From positions 434,001-498,000 of the forward strand of contig CAWIGC010000035.1 of assembly GCA_963835555.1 (NCBI GenBank): a DNA stretch of 64,000 nucleotides. The letters are read 5' to 3'. Source of the DNA: Sulfopaludibacter sp963835555 (GTDB lineage: Bacteria > Acidobacteriota > Terriglobia > Bryobacterales > Bryobacteraceae). Position 1 is the first letter of the stretch. The number at the start of each line of letters is the position of its first letter. Both the position numbers and the translations under genes were made by a program. Shown in pieces: positions 17,595 through 27,061 of the stretch. A model generated the notes under the pieces. It worked only from the letters and a program-made list of their open reading frames with translations. It was not told the origin of the DNA and ran no database searches.

Positions 17595-18382
17595 AAAGCG
17601 AATGGCTGCAGGCTGCGGTCCTTCGAGCCGCATCTCTGCTGGCTCCGGGCGGTCTACGCGCCGAATGGCTGGAGGAATGGCGATCTGAGTTATGGTATGT
17701 GCCGGCGCGCGGGGCAACGCGGTTCTGCTGCGGAGCTTTCCAGGACGCGCTTTGGCTGCGGCGGAATACCCCGAGCCCCATGCCCCGGCATCTGGAGTCT
17801 CCGCTCGCTTGCCTGGCATTCCTGGCGACGCTCGCATCGGCGAGCAGCCTGATAGTGATTTGCCTGCCCGCCCCACGCACCATGACGCATGCCTCGCATC
17901 TGAGCGCAGGGGATTTGCCCGCGGGTTGTGCGGCGATGTTCCTGGCGTCCTGGGCCCTTGTGGCGGCCGTCCGGGTGGCCATGGGGCGCGCCGCCGCCCA
18001 TCCGCGTCCGGTGCCCTGGCGCGGCAGGCTGCGGATGGGAGTCTTTCTGGCCCTGAAGATCGCCCTGGTGCAGCCGGTGCTGCTGTGCGGATTTGTGGCT
18101 GCCATCGCCGTGCCCGGCGGATCGCTGGTGCTGTGGGCGTGGTGGGCCGTGCCCTGTCACTGGGTGCTGGCGGACCAGCGGCGCCGCTGTCCGGAGTGCC
18201 TGCGCTTGCTCACCGGCCCGGTCCGCATCGGCACTCCGTCGCAGACATTCCTGGAGTGGTACGGCGCCGAATCGACCTGCTCGCGCGGCCATGGACTGCT
18301 GCACGTTGCGGAGACTACGACGAGTTACTCGGGCAAGCCGAAGTGGCTCCAGCTGGGTGATTCCTGGAGCGGATTGTTTTGA
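17591..18382 (+). CDS. Membrane protein of the PadR operon
   Basis: 263 residues. The first 60 are soluble and Trp/Arg-rich (RAEWLEEWRSELWYVPARG), a phrase shared by many acidobacterial membrane proteins that follow PadR regulators. Hydrophobic segments lie at about 75-95, 108-130, 150-172 and 176-195. A cysteine motif RRCPECLRLL follows, with a second cysteine pair ESTCSRGHGLLH near 235, resembling a small zinc-binding cytosolic domain. The function is unknown. Start and stop overlap both neighbours by four bases (ATGA before, TTGA after). Confidence 0.7.
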   Translation: MKSEWLQAAVLRAASLLAPGGLRAEWLEEWRSELWYVPARGATRFCCGAFQDALWLRRNTPSPMPRHLESPLACLAFLATLASASSLIVICLPAPRTMTHASHLSAGDLPAGCAAMFLASWALVAAVRVAMGRAAAHPRPVPWRGRLRMGVFLALKIALVQPVLLCGFVAAIAVPGGSLVLWAWWAVPCHWVLADQRRRCPECLRLLTGPVRIGTPSQTFLEWYGAESTCSRGHGLLHVAETTTSYSGKPKWLQLGDSWSGLF

Positions 18383-21151
18383 AGAATCTCCAGTTCCGCG
18401 TCCTTTATCGCGAGTTTCTGTTCCGGATCGTGGATCTGGAATTGCTCTCCGCGCACGCCGAGGGCGATAGCCGCACGCTGCTGGGCCAATTCGCGTCGCT
18501 GCTGATTTTCTGCAGTCTGGGTCTTGCCGCGTATGCCGCGATGTGGGCCGCTTCGGTCCGGGACGCGCCCCCGCTGGTTCACCTGATCGGCGCGTGGACC
18601 ATGGAGCATTTCCTCATCGCGACCACCATGCTGGTGGTCGGCCTGTTCGCCGTGCTCAGTTGGGAATCCACCTTTCCGGACCGGCGCGACGTTCTGGTGC
18701 TGGGCCCTCTGCCGGTCCGCGCGCGCACGCTGTTTCTGGCGAAAGTCGCGGCGGTAGCCACCGCCCTGGGCCTCACACTGGCGGCTTTGCACGTGGCGGC
18801 GGGCGTGGGTTGGCCGCTGGCTCTGGCGCAGTATGATTCCGCGCCGGCTCCGGCGATGGTTTTCGATCCACCGTTTCCGCCGGTACACGCCGCGGATTTC
18901 CCCGCCGTGATGAACCGCGACATCGCGCCGATGCTGCGGCGGCTGGACCTCGCGGCTGCGGATGGCGGCGCGGGCATCGTCATCGGTATCTCCCAAGGTG
19001 CCGTACGGCGGGTCATGACCTACGGCGCCGCCCGCCCGGATTCGCTTTTCGAGATCGGCTCCATCAGCAAAACGTTCACCGGTCTGCTGCTGGCGCGGAT
19101 GGCTGTGCAGGGAAGGCTGGACCTGCGCGATCACGTCCGCGATCTGCTGCCTCCCGGCGTTGCCCCGGCGGCCACCGGCTTTGAAATCACCCTGCTCGAT
19201 CTGGCCACACACCATTCCGGCCTGCCGTTCATGCCCGATAATCCCGGTCCGGGCGATGAACGGGAGAAATATAGCAACTATCGGGCCTCCGATCTCTACG
19301 ATTTCCTCCGGCGCTACGGCCTGGAAAAGCCCACCAACACGCAATTTCTATACAGCAATCTGGGCTTCACCGTGCTGGGAGCGGCGCTGGCCAATCGCGC
19401 ACGTACCAGCTATCCGGAACTTTTGCGGGGCGAGATCGCCGGTCCGCTGGGATTGAACGATACGGCGGTCACGCTTTCGCCGCAACAGCGGAGCCGCTTT
19501 ATGCAGGGATATGGCTACTACGGGCGCCGGACTCCCGCGTGGGACCTCGACGCATTCGCCAGCGCCGGCGGAATCCGCTCCACTGCGGGCGACCTGCTCA
19601 CTTATCTGGAAGCGCAACTGCATCCCGAGAGATCGCCGTTGCGCGCGGCCCTGGTACTTTCGCAGCAGCTTCGCGCCAACACCGCCGGCGGCGGGCGCAT
19701 CGCGCTGGCCTGGGCGTTCGATCCGGATACCGGCGTTTATGCGCACGATGGCGCCACCGGGGGCTTCACCAGCTATGTCTGCTTCGACCCGCGGCGCGAT
19801 TTCGCCGCCGTGGTCTTGTTGAATGCCCACCCGCTCGCTTTTCCGATTATGGGATTCGTGGGTGAGCACGTCCGGCAGCGCCTGTCGGGCGAGCCTTCAT
19901 TATCGCTGACGCCCGTCTCTGTGCCGCCGGCGGGCCCCATCCGCTCGCTCTTCGCCTACTGGATCACCGTGGTCGCGGCCGGCGTCTTCATGTTCTGCTG
20001 CGTGCTCGGTGTGCAGGGGTTCGCCGCGCAGTTTCTGCCCCGGCGATGGTTTCTGCGCGCCTCCGCATTTCTGCAACTGGCGATATTCTGCCTTCTGGTG
20101 TGCGGTTACTGCTTGCAGCGGTCGCCGGCCTATGTGTTGGTGGCCGGTCCGCGGCAGCCATGGATTTCCTGGATTCCCTCGTACTGGTTCGTCGGCCTGT
20201 ATCAACAGTTGAGCGGGTCGCTGCATCCGGCCCTGGCGCCCTTCGCGCGGCGCGCCTGGGTGGGTCTGGCCGTGGCCCTCTGCGCCACCGGCGTGGCCTA
20301 TGCGGCTTCGTATTTGCGGACGCTCCGCAGAATTGTCGAAGAGCCCGATATCGCGCCCGGCTTTCGAAGCGGTTGGCTGCCACGCTTCGGCGGTCCGTTC
20401 GAAACAGCCATCGTGCAATTCGCCATGCGAAGCCTGTTTCGCGGCCGGCAGCATCGCATGATTTTCGCCTTCTACCTGGGTATGGGACTGGCCTTCAGCA
20501 TCCTGTTTCTGAATGCGCCCTCCGGAGAACCCGCGTCGCCTGGCGTCGAGGCGTGGCGCCGGTTGGCCGTCCCTATGCTGGCCTCCTCGATCCTGCTGAT
20601 GGGATTCTGGGTGGTGGGAGCGCGCGTGGTCTTCTCGCTGCCGCTGGACCTGAGCGCCAACTGGATTTTTCGCACCATGCCGTTCGGCGCCGGCGCGCAG
20701 TGCCTGCGGGGCAGGCGGCGGGCACTTCTGGCGGTATCGGTGGCGCCGGCATGGATGCTCTCGGCCATCTGTCTGTTCGCGCTCTGGCCGTGGAGGCCGG
20801 CCGCCACGCATCTTGCGGTGCTGGCGCTGCTGGGAATCATCCTGGCGGAGGTCTCTTTCGATGGCATTCAGAGAATCCCGTTCACCTGTTCCTACCTGCC
20901 GGGAAAATCGCAATATCCATCTCACGTTCTGGCTCTGGATTGTGCTCCTGTTGGTTGGAGTCGTGGCAGCCGCGGTGAACGAATTGAAGGCCTTCGATAA
21001 TCCCGCGGCTGGCGCGGCCATGCTGGCCGGCCTCGGAGTTGTGGCCCTGCTCTGCATGCTTCGCACTAACCGGATGGCCGCCCCAAGAAATGCCGAACTG
21101 CGTTACGAGGAGATCCGGTCCGACCAGCTGGTGAGCCTGGATTTGTCCTGA
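18379..21151 (+). CDS. Polytopic membrane protein with inserted class C beta-lactamase-like serine hydrolase (one frame break)
   Basis: About 920 residues from a TTG overlapping the previous stop. Residues 1-145 carry membrane helices (LLIFCSLGLAAYAAMWAA; FLIATTMLVVGLFAVLSW) and the phrase ESTFPDRRDVLVLGPLPVR. Residues about 175-510 form a complete beta-lactamase/DD-peptidase fold: SISKTFTG (SxxK), LYSNLGF (YxN) and HDGATGG (HxG). Further membrane helices follow to the end. The frame breaks near 20915, where PGKS should continue as NIHLTFWLWI; removing one base restores it and adds the last two helices. The membrane parts resemble ABC-2-type or exporter-associated permeases only loosely. A periplasm-facing peptidase or esterase tethered within a permease-like protein is the best reading. 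Confidence 0.8.
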
Positions 21152-21296
21152 GCCGCCTGCTATTCTGGCATTCGATAGCGACACTGCCAGTGCGCTCCGG
21201 TGCCGGTATCGGACGGTTCGGAAGTGCTGCCGTCAATTTCTTGGAACGCCACCCTGCGATGTTTGACAGGTGCGGCAGAGTTTCGGGGAGAACACC

Positions 21297-21956
21297 ATGT
21301 TCCGCGTATTGACAATCGCAAGGGAGTACGGAAGCGGCGGGGGCGCCATCGCCGGGAAGATCGCCACACAACTGGGCTGGGAGTTGCTGGACCGGAAGTT
21401 GATAGAGACCATCGCGCAGACCGCCGAGGTGGACGCCGAGTTGGCGCGCCGCTACGACGAGCGCGTGGATTCGTGGTTCCACCGGTTCAATCGCGGAGGC
21501 TTGGAGAACGTCGCCATAGAGGCCGGCGCTCCGCCCGAAGAAGCCATGTTTTTCGATGCCGAGCGCATGGCCGCTTTCGCGACCAAGGTGATCGCCGACG
21601 CCGCCGGGCGGGGCCAGTGCGTCATTGTCGGGCGCGGCGGTCAATGTGTGCTCCAGAACCACCCGGAAACGCTCCACGTTTTTGTGTACGCGCCCTGGTC
21701 CAACCGGGTGGTGCGTGCCGCGAAGCGCGTGGCTTCGCAGCGGGATATCGAGGACGCGATCCGCCTGACCGACCAGGCGCGCGCCCGGCATATCCGCAGA
21801 TATTTCGGACGCGACTGGAAAGACCCGCAACTGTATCACCTGATGATCGGCTCGCAACTGGGCGATGAAGAAGTTGCGCGAACCATCATCCAGGTGATTG
21901 AGCGCAGCGGCGGACTCAAGAGTTCCGCAGTATCTTCGGCGCCGGCGTTTCAGTAA
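21297..21956 (+). CDS. Cytidylate kinase-like family protein
   Basis: 219 residues with GGGGAG six bases before the ATG. It begins FRVLTIAREYGSGGGAIAGKIATQLGWELLD, the P-loop and following helix of the cytidylate-kinase-like (Cytidylate_kin2) family. Further on come VIVGRGGQCVL and ARARHIRRYFGRDWKDPQLYHLMI, the latter matching the lid and the family's C-terminal region. Such proteins are distinct from canonical Cmk; their substrate is not settled and some are fused to CBS or transport domains. It stands alone, 145 bases after the PadR operon, with no operator seen in that gap. Confidence 0.85.
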   Translation: MFRVLTIAREYGSGGGAIAGKIATQLGWELLDRKLIETIAQTAEVDAELARRYDERVDSWFHRFNRGGLENVAIEAGAPPEEAMFFDAERMAAFATKVIADAAGRGQCVIVGRGGQCVLQNHPETLHVFVYAPWSNRVVRAAKRVASQRDIEDAIRLTDQARARHIRRYFGRDWKDPQLYHLMIGSQLGDEEVARTIIQVIERSGGLKSSAVSSAPAFQ

Positions 21957-22336
21957 GGCTCACGTCCGGAAAGTGGGCGCGAAAGAACTCGCGCGACCGT
22001 GGCAGGTCGGAGCCATGCTTGCGCAAGGGATCGGCCCAGAACTTGATCCTGTTTCTGATGAAGTCAATGGAAGTATCGTCGCCGTGCAGGTATTCCAGGT
22101 ACTGGAGCGTCACCTCATCCGCGCGGGAGAAGTTCGACACCTCGATGAGTTTCTCTACCCATTGTCTTTGTGCCAGGCAGTGGATGGTATCTTCACGGGC
22201 CAGATCGAAGGCAAGTCCAGCGTACCTTCCGCACTCCTGCAGTTCCCCGGTTCTCAGAAATGACTTGAACAGGTACAGGTAAGCAGCGCCGTCCAGTTCT
22301 GACTTTGTGGGCTGGATTTCCTTTTGGATCGCGATC
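21916..22336 (-). CDS. Hypothetical; perhaps displaced C-terminus of the DUF4375 gene
   Basis: An open frame of about 140 codons directly follows the DUF4375 stop but in another frame. It reads SEIAIQKEIQPTKSELDGAA and then YLYLFKSFLRTGELQECGRY, ending SLTETPAPKILRNS. It has no ATG, GTG or TTG before a GTG at 22140, yet the sequence before that point is protein-like (helical, with TPR-like spacing). Either a single frame break separates it from DUF4375, or it is a separate gene starting at 22140. It ends convergent with the cytidylate-kinase-like gene, overlapping by 41 bases. Function unknown. Confidence 0.4.
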
Positions 22337-22927
22337 TCAGATCACGAGTTTCCGGACCGCTTCGAAAGTGCGCTCGGGCTGAGGCGCGAAATCCAGGCCT
22401 GCGCCGAGCATGATGAGATGGCGATTGCCTCGCTGCGGCGGACGGGGCGCGACGGACATCTTTTCGAGGACAAACGCTTGCCGGCGAGATGCAACGAATG
22501 CAAAGAGCTTGGCTTCGATTTCGAAAATCTTGTAAAACTGCTGGTCCAACGCATGCAAAGCTCGATCGCGCTCCGGATCGGGTTTGAGATTCGATTCTTC
22601 GATGGCTCGTTGTGTGAGCGCGGCAGTCGCGTGGCAGCCAGTGCGCTCCAGCGCGCCGACGATGGTCGAGGCATACTTGCGGGACGAGTTGACAAAGAAC
22701 TGATCGTAGCCGCCGTTGTTCACCTCTCTGTCCAGCGCCATGATGGCGAGTAAAGTGTGTTCTTCCGGAGTGGTGGCAACATCGGGCATCCGGTTCCGGC
22801 GAAGTTCGATGGCCTGTTCGAGGGCGCACAGCAGCGAATCGATCCGGTGCGTGCCCTTGCACGCCAGAATTTGCGCGGTGTCCTGTCCCGTGTAGTCCAG
22901 CCAGGGAAGTTTGTTTTTTCTTGGCAT
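22337..22927 (-). CDS. DUF4375-domain protein
   Basis: 196 residues from ATG 22927 with AAGGTGAG immediately upstream. The DUF4375 signature is clear: TLLAIMALDREVNNGGYDQFFVNSSRKYASTIVGALERTG, in which NGGxxQFFxN is the family hallmark. These proteins are small, cytoplasmic and of unknown function, often scattered near toxin or immunity genes, but no partner is visible here. It follows the nucleoside hydrolase by 19 bases on the same strand. The C-terminus GLDFAPQPERTFEAVRKLVI may be truncated by a frame break. Confidence 0.7.
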   Translation of the reverse strand: MPRKNKLPWLDYTGQDTAQILACKGTHRIDSLLCALEQAIELRRNRMPDVATTPEEHTLLAIMALDREVNNGGYDQFFVNSSRKYASTIVGALERTGCHATAALTQRAIEESNLKPDPERDRALHALDQQFYKIFEIEAKLFAFVASRRQAFVLEKMSVAPRPPQRGNRHLIMLGAGLDFAPQPERTFEAVRKLVI

Positions 22928-22946
22928 CTCACCTTTCTTCGACGAG

Positions 22947-23900
22947 CTACTTCTTCGGGCGGAAGCGGGCCGGACGTCCGGCCGGTTTGGCGGAGGCAAC
23001 TTCGGTGTAGAGCTGAATGATTTTCTCTTTTTGCGCGGGGTCGAAAATAAGCTGGCGGTGCTTCCCTTCCGCGCCTGGGGTGAAGCGAATCCGGCCATCG
23101 TCCGCGACTGCCAGAGTACCGGGATCGGAGAGCCCGAAATCGGGCTCGGTGGGACGGGTCGCGCGAAGGACCGCCGTCATGGCATAGGAGGGCGCGTCGT
23201 AGGGCATGGGCTTATAGGCGCGGTACGCATCGACTATAGGATGAGCGGGCGACCAGGCGAAGTCCTTTTCGATGCTCGCGCCGGGGAAGGGCAGGGCATC
23301 GCCCACTTCGGGGCCGGAATACACGATGGGCGTGGGCCACTCGCCCAGGAGTTTGCGGGCAGCGGGCACATCGCGGCCGAAATCGGCGGCGCACAGGAAT
23401 TTGGCCTTGCGGGAGATCAGGTCGCGCGCGCCGGGCAGGTCCAGAACCCCGGCGAGATTGGTGGCGGCGCCCTTCAGCACCACGGCGGCGTTCTGATCGA
23501 ACTGCGAGGTGAGCGCGTTGCGAATCTGCGCGACCGGATCGGCGGTGTCGTTCAGTTTCGAGATGCCGCAACTGTATTGCGGCTTGCCGTCGGCGTTCTG
23601 CCGCGCCAGGGGAGCGGCGACCATGGCGGAGTCGGGGGCCATGCGGGCGGCCAGGGCGAGGCCGATGGGCGTCGGAGCGAAAAAGCCGCCCGGTTCCCCC
23701 AGGTAAAAACGCGTCACCACGTCGCAGTACTCGGCGGCTTTCAGATTGGGCCTGTTCACGCTTACCGAAACGAGGCGAATGGTGTTCTTGCCCTGGAGGC
23801 CGTAGAGCATGGCGAGCGCCAGGGCAGAATCGATGGCATTGCCCATATCGCTGTCGAACACGATGCCCATAGGGGGCTTGCCTTGTCCACGGAACTGCAT
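22947..23900 (-). CDS. Inosine-uridine-type nucleoside hydrolase family protein
   Basis: 317 residues with GGGAGG upstream of ATG 23900. It opens with GIVFDSDMGNAIDSALALAMLYGL, aligning with the DTDPGxDDALAL calcium site of nucleoside hydrolases, but here the DD pair is changed to AIDS, so the metal site is not canonical. AAVVLKGAATNLAGVLDLPGARDLI and PIVYSGPEVGDAL match later family strands. There is no signal peptide at the annotated start. Solibacter-type genomes hold many such variants with altered metal sites; the substrate need not be a nucleoside. It is divergent from the DUF1552 gene. Confidence 0.75.
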   Translation of the reverse strand: MQFRGQGKPPMGIVFDSDMGNAIDSALALAMLYGLQGKNTIRLVSVSVNRPNLKAAEYCDVVTRFYLGEPGGFFAPTPIGLALAARMAPDSAMVAAPLARQNADGKPQYSCGISKLNDTADPVAQIRNALTSQFDQNAAVVLKGAATNLAGVLDLPGARDLISRKAKFLCAADFGRDVPAARKLLGEWPTPIVYSGPEVGDALPFPGASIEKDFAWSPAHPIVDAYRAYKPMPYDAPSYAMTAVLRATRPTEPDFGLSDPGTLAVADDGRIRFTPGAEGKHRQLIFDPAQKEKIIQLYTEVASAKPAGRPARFRPKK

Positions 23901-23957
23901 CCCTGACCTCCCTGATTATGATACTCTTGCAAGCAGCGGATTTTAGGAGGGTATTCC

Positions 23958-25304
23958 ATGTTTGTCCAGAGAAAGGCAATTCCCCGGCGGACCATTCTGC
24001 GCGGCCTGGGAACGGCGGTGGCGCTGCCGTTTCTGGACGCCATGACACCGGCCTTCGCGGCTAGCCAGGTTCCCGGTAAGGCGCCGGTGCGGATGGCGTT
24101 CGTGTATGTGCCGAACGGCATCGACATGCGCAACTGGAACCCGGAAACCGAGGGCCCACTCGGGGAACTGCCGCGCATCCTCAAGCCCATGGAGCCGGTC
24201 AAGAACGACATGCTCCTGCTGGGCAACCTGACGCACAATACCGGGCGCGCCCTGCTGGATGGCGCGGGCGATCACGGCCGCTGCTGCGGTTCGTACCTGA
24301 CCGGCGTGCAGGTGAAAAAGAGCCTGACGGACATTCACGCCTCGGTTTCGTGCGACCAACTGGTGGCCAACCAGATCGGCGGCCAGACGCGGTTTCCGTC
24401 GCTCGAACTGGGCTTGGAAGATGCGCGCCAATCGGGCGATTGCGATTCCGGCTACTCCTGCGCGTACACCAACAACCTGGCGTGGCGCAGCGAGACGCAG
24501 CCGCTGCCGCCGGTTCTGGATCCGCGATCGCTGTTCGAAAGGTTGTTCGGCGATGGGGTGGCGCTCAGTCCGGAGGCGCGGGCGCGGCAGGCGAAATTCC
24601 GCCGCAGCATTCTGGATTTCGTCACCGAAGACACGCGCGGCCTCGAGGCCACCCTCGGGCCCACCGACAAGCGCAAGCTGGACGAATACCTGACCTCGAT
24701 CCGCAGCGTGGAAACGCAGCTCGAAAAGGCGGAGAAGGACAACAAGCAGATCGATCCGCACATGGAAAAGCCCTACGGTGTGCCGGCCGATTTCGCCGAG
24801 CATTTCAAGCTCATGACCGACATGGTGACCATTGCGTTTCAGGCCGATCTGACCCGGGTGCTGACGTTCCTGGTGACGCACGAGGGCACCTCGCGGGCGT
24901 ACCGCGAGATCGGGATTTCCGACGGTCATCATCCTCTGACGCACCATCGCAATCAGCCGGATCTGATGGAGAAAGTGGCGCAGATCAACAGCTATCACAT
25001 GGTGCAGTTCGCCGCCTGGATGCAGCGGATGAAAGCTGCGAAAGAAGGCGATGGCAGCCTGCTGGACAATTGCATGATTGTCTACGGCGCGGGTCTGAGC
25101 GACGGCAATCGCCACCTGCACGAAGACCTGCCGACGATGATCGTGGGCCGCGGCGGGAACTTCATCAAGACCGGCCGCCGCGTGGTCTACCGCCGCGAAA
25201 CGCCGATGTGCAACCTGTTCCTCACCATGATGGACCGGATGGGCACGCGCATGGACCACTTCGGCGACGCCACCGGCCGTCTGGAAGGCGTCGATCTGAC
25301 CTAG
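23958..25304 (+). CDS. Tat-exported DUF1552 protein
   Basis: 448 residues with TAGGAGGG before the ATG. A twin-arginine signal, PRRTILRGLGTAVALPFLDAM, is followed by VRMAFVYVPNGIDMRNWNP and later HEGTSRAYREIGISDGHHPLTHH, hallmarks of DUF1552 (planctomycete/acidobacterial sulfatase-like fold family). In those phyla it normally follows a DUF1587-1592 cytochrome-like gene; here that partner is missing, which is odd. The function is not known biochemically. A hairpin follows the stop codon. Confidence 0.85.
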   Translation: MFVQRKAIPRRTILRGLGTAVALPFLDAMTPAFAASQVPGKAPVRMAFVYVPNGIDMRNWNPETEGPLGELPRILKPMEPVKNDMLLLGNLTHNTGRALLDGAGDHGRCCGSYLTGVQVKKSLTDIHASVSCDQLVANQIGGQTRFPSLELGLEDARQSGDCDSGYSCAYTNNLAWRSETQPLPPVLDPRSLFERLFGDGVALSPEARARQAKFRRSILDFVTEDTRGLEATLGPTDKRKLDEYLTSIRSVETQLEKAEKDNKQIDPHMEKPYGVPADFAEHFKLMTDMVTIAFQADLTRVLTFLVTHEGTSRAYREIGISDGHHPLTHHRNQPDLMEKVAQINSYHMVQFAAWMQRMKAAKEGDGSLLDNCMIVYGAGLSDGNRHLHEDLPTMIVGRGGNFIKTGRRVVYRRETPMCNLFLTMMDRMGTRMDHFGDATGRLEGVDLT

Positions 25305-25322
25305 GTCCGGCGCTTCGGACCT
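25303..25322 (+). terminator. Hairpin after DUF1552 gene
   Basis: AGGTCCG - GCGCTT - CGGACCT, a perfect seven-base-pair stem beginning inside the TAG stop codon. No T tract follows, so termination is likely but not certain. Confidence 0.5.
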
Positions 25323-25406
25323 GTGATTGCAATTACATCCCCGCCGTGTTGCTTTTCAACAACATGGCAACGCGGAATGCGGGCTTTCACCCGCGAAGTG
25401 GGGGAT

Positions 25407-25859
25407 ATGGCGCTTACAACACTGCGAAAGCACGGATTCACCAAGGGACTGAACGACGCGCAACTGGAGACGCTGGCGGCATTGGCGACCCCGGTGACGT
25501 TCGAAGCCGATGAGGTGATTCTGGTGGATGGGCAGCACTCTACATCCTTCTATCTGCTGACATCCGGCAGCGTGGCGGTGGAGTTGCGCACCGGGACGTT
25601 TGTGGTTTGCGTAGAGGCGCTGGGAGCGGGGCAGGTGTTTGGGTGGTCGGCCCTGCTGGACCATCAGGACACGCTGTTCCAGGTGAGGGCGCGCGAGAAG
25701 ACCACGGCGCTGCGGATCAACGGCGCGCGTTTGCAGGAGCGGTGCAAGAGCGATGTCGGATTGGGTGCGCAGATTCTGGAGCGCACGCTGCGCGTGGTGG
25801 CCGGGCGGGTGAAGGCCACCGAGTTGCGGTTCGCCGAAATGTGCGGCGTGAAGCTGTAG
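25407..25859 (+). CDS. Stand-alone cyclic-nucleotide-binding domain protein
   Basis: 150 residues from ATG 25407 (GTGGGGGAT just upstream). A Crp-type cNMP-binding beta roll spans about 15-120: VTFEADEVILVDGQHSTSFYLLTSGSVAVEL and AGQVFGWSALLDHQDTLFQVRA. The phosphate-binding cassette usually reads G-E-x-A-L/I...R-x-A; here it is GWSALL...FQVRAR, so ligand binding is plausible but not assured. The C-terminal helices end without a helix-turn-helix, so it is not a Crp/Fnr regulator. It may bind a partner protein. No operon partner is evident. Confidence 0.75.
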   Translation: MALTTLRKHGFTKGLNDAQLETLAALATPVTFEADEVILVDGQHSTSFYLLTSGSVAVELRTGTFVVCVEALGAGQVFGWSALLDHQDTLFQVRAREKTTALRINGARLQERCKSDVGLGAQILERTLRVVAGRVKATELRFAEMCGVKL

Positions 25860-25870
25860 CCGGGCGCGGG

Positions 25871-27034
25871 CTACGCGGCGCGAATCAGCAGGTCGTTGAA
25901 CTGGACCCACGGGGAATCCGCGCGCGGGAGTGTCCGGTAGGCGGCGAGCAGGTCTGCGGACGGAATGCCGATTCCGGCCAGACCCGGGAAGACGATACCG
26001 GCGGCGCTGTACTTCGAAATTTGTTTTTTCTTCCAGGTATCGGGCTTGAGAATGTACGGCAGCAGGTAGTGGAAACTCTTGTCCACGGGTTTCCACAGGT
26101 TTACGCCGTGGACTTGCGCCAGGCGGCAGATCACCGAGAAGGCATCCAGATTCATGGAGGAATAGCTGAGGGATTGGGTGCGTGCTTCTTCGCGCGGGCA
26201 ACTGCCATCGGGCTGAATCTCGGTGGGCGCCAGGTATTCGCGGTAGTGGTCCCAGCACATCGTCAGGTTGGCGGAGTCCGCGGTGAAGGATGAGTAGGCG
26301 GCCACCTGGGCGGTCCACCAGGTGGCGTGGTTGTTGCCGGACTTCTTTTCGGCGAGCCCCTTTTCGCTGGTATTCATCCACCGCGTGAAATCGGCGAACC
26401 ACTGGCGCATGCCTTTCGATACGGCGGCGTCCAGACCGCCGGCCAGTTCCAAAAGCGCGATGCCCTGTACCAGGTGAATGAAGGAGACGGTATCGATGAG
26501 GCCGGTGCCGCGTCCGTCGTCGTGGCCGCGCGTGAGTTGGCCGTGCTCCAGGTGGGGCGTCATGCGCGTTTTGGGATCGAGGAACCAGACGCTGAGCACG
26601 CTATTGGCTCGCGGCGCGCAGGCGGAATTTTTCAGGAAATACGCGCCCAGGCCCAGGGCCAGGATAGCCGTGCAGAGGCTGCCCAGGTCGTTGCGATTGC
26701 CCAGGAAGCGGGCCGGATTGCGCTCGCCGTCTTTGCGGATATAAGGGCCGGCGGGATTCTTGGGGTCGGGCCACCAGTAAGGGCCTTCGCTGACGTAATC
26801 GTGGGGGCCGGCGTTGACGCCCAGGCCGGTGGGGCGATGCCAGGTGACGCTCCACGGGCCGGCGGTGAGGGCATCGGCGGTCAGCTTTTCGAAACGCGCG
26901 GTGCGCTCGGGTGAGAGCGCGGAGGTCATGCGCGCCGGGTCGGCTTCCGACAGAAGGATCAGGGAGCGGGCGGGCTCGGCTTTGGCGGCGGCGGCAAACG
27001 CGGCGGCAGTGGCCAGAAAATCGCGGCGATCCAT
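25871..27034 (-). CDS. Exported alginate-lyase-family protein
   Basis: 387 residues. The start MDRRDFLATAAAFAAAAKA is a Tat-like signal. SEGPYWWPDPKNPAGPYIRKDGERNP and KKSGNNHATWWTAQVAAY are the two signature regions of the Pfam alginate_lyase (PL5-like, all-alpha toroid) family; the NNHATWW histidine is the family catalytic candidate. Members cleave uronate polymers by beta-elimination, but many soil homologues are uncharacterised. It ends convergent with the cNMP protein and starts divergent from the large exported protein, only 27 bases away. A longer in-frame extension upstream was rejected because it runs antisense through that gene. Confidence 0.78.
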   Translation of the reverse strand: MDRRDFLATAAAFAAAAKAEPARSLILLSEADPARMTSALSPERTARFEKLTADALTAGPWSVTWHRPTGLGVNAGPHDYVSEGPYWWPDPKNPAGPYIRKDGERNPARFLGNRNDLGSLCTAILALGLGAYFLKNSACAPRANSVLSVWFLDPKTRMTPHLEHGQLTRGHDDGRGTGLIDTVSFIHLVQGIALLELAGGLDAAVSKGMRQWFADFTRWMNTSEKGLAEKKSGNNHATWWTAQVAAYSSFTADSANLTMCWDHYREYLAPTEIQPDGSCPREEARTQSLSYSSMNLDAFSVICRLAQVHGVNLWKPVDKSFHYLLPYILKPDTWKKKQISKYSAAGIVFPGLAGIGIPSADLLAAYRTLPRADSPWVQFNDLLIRAA

Positions 27035-27061
27035 CGGGATCTTTCGAGTATCCCACGTGGC

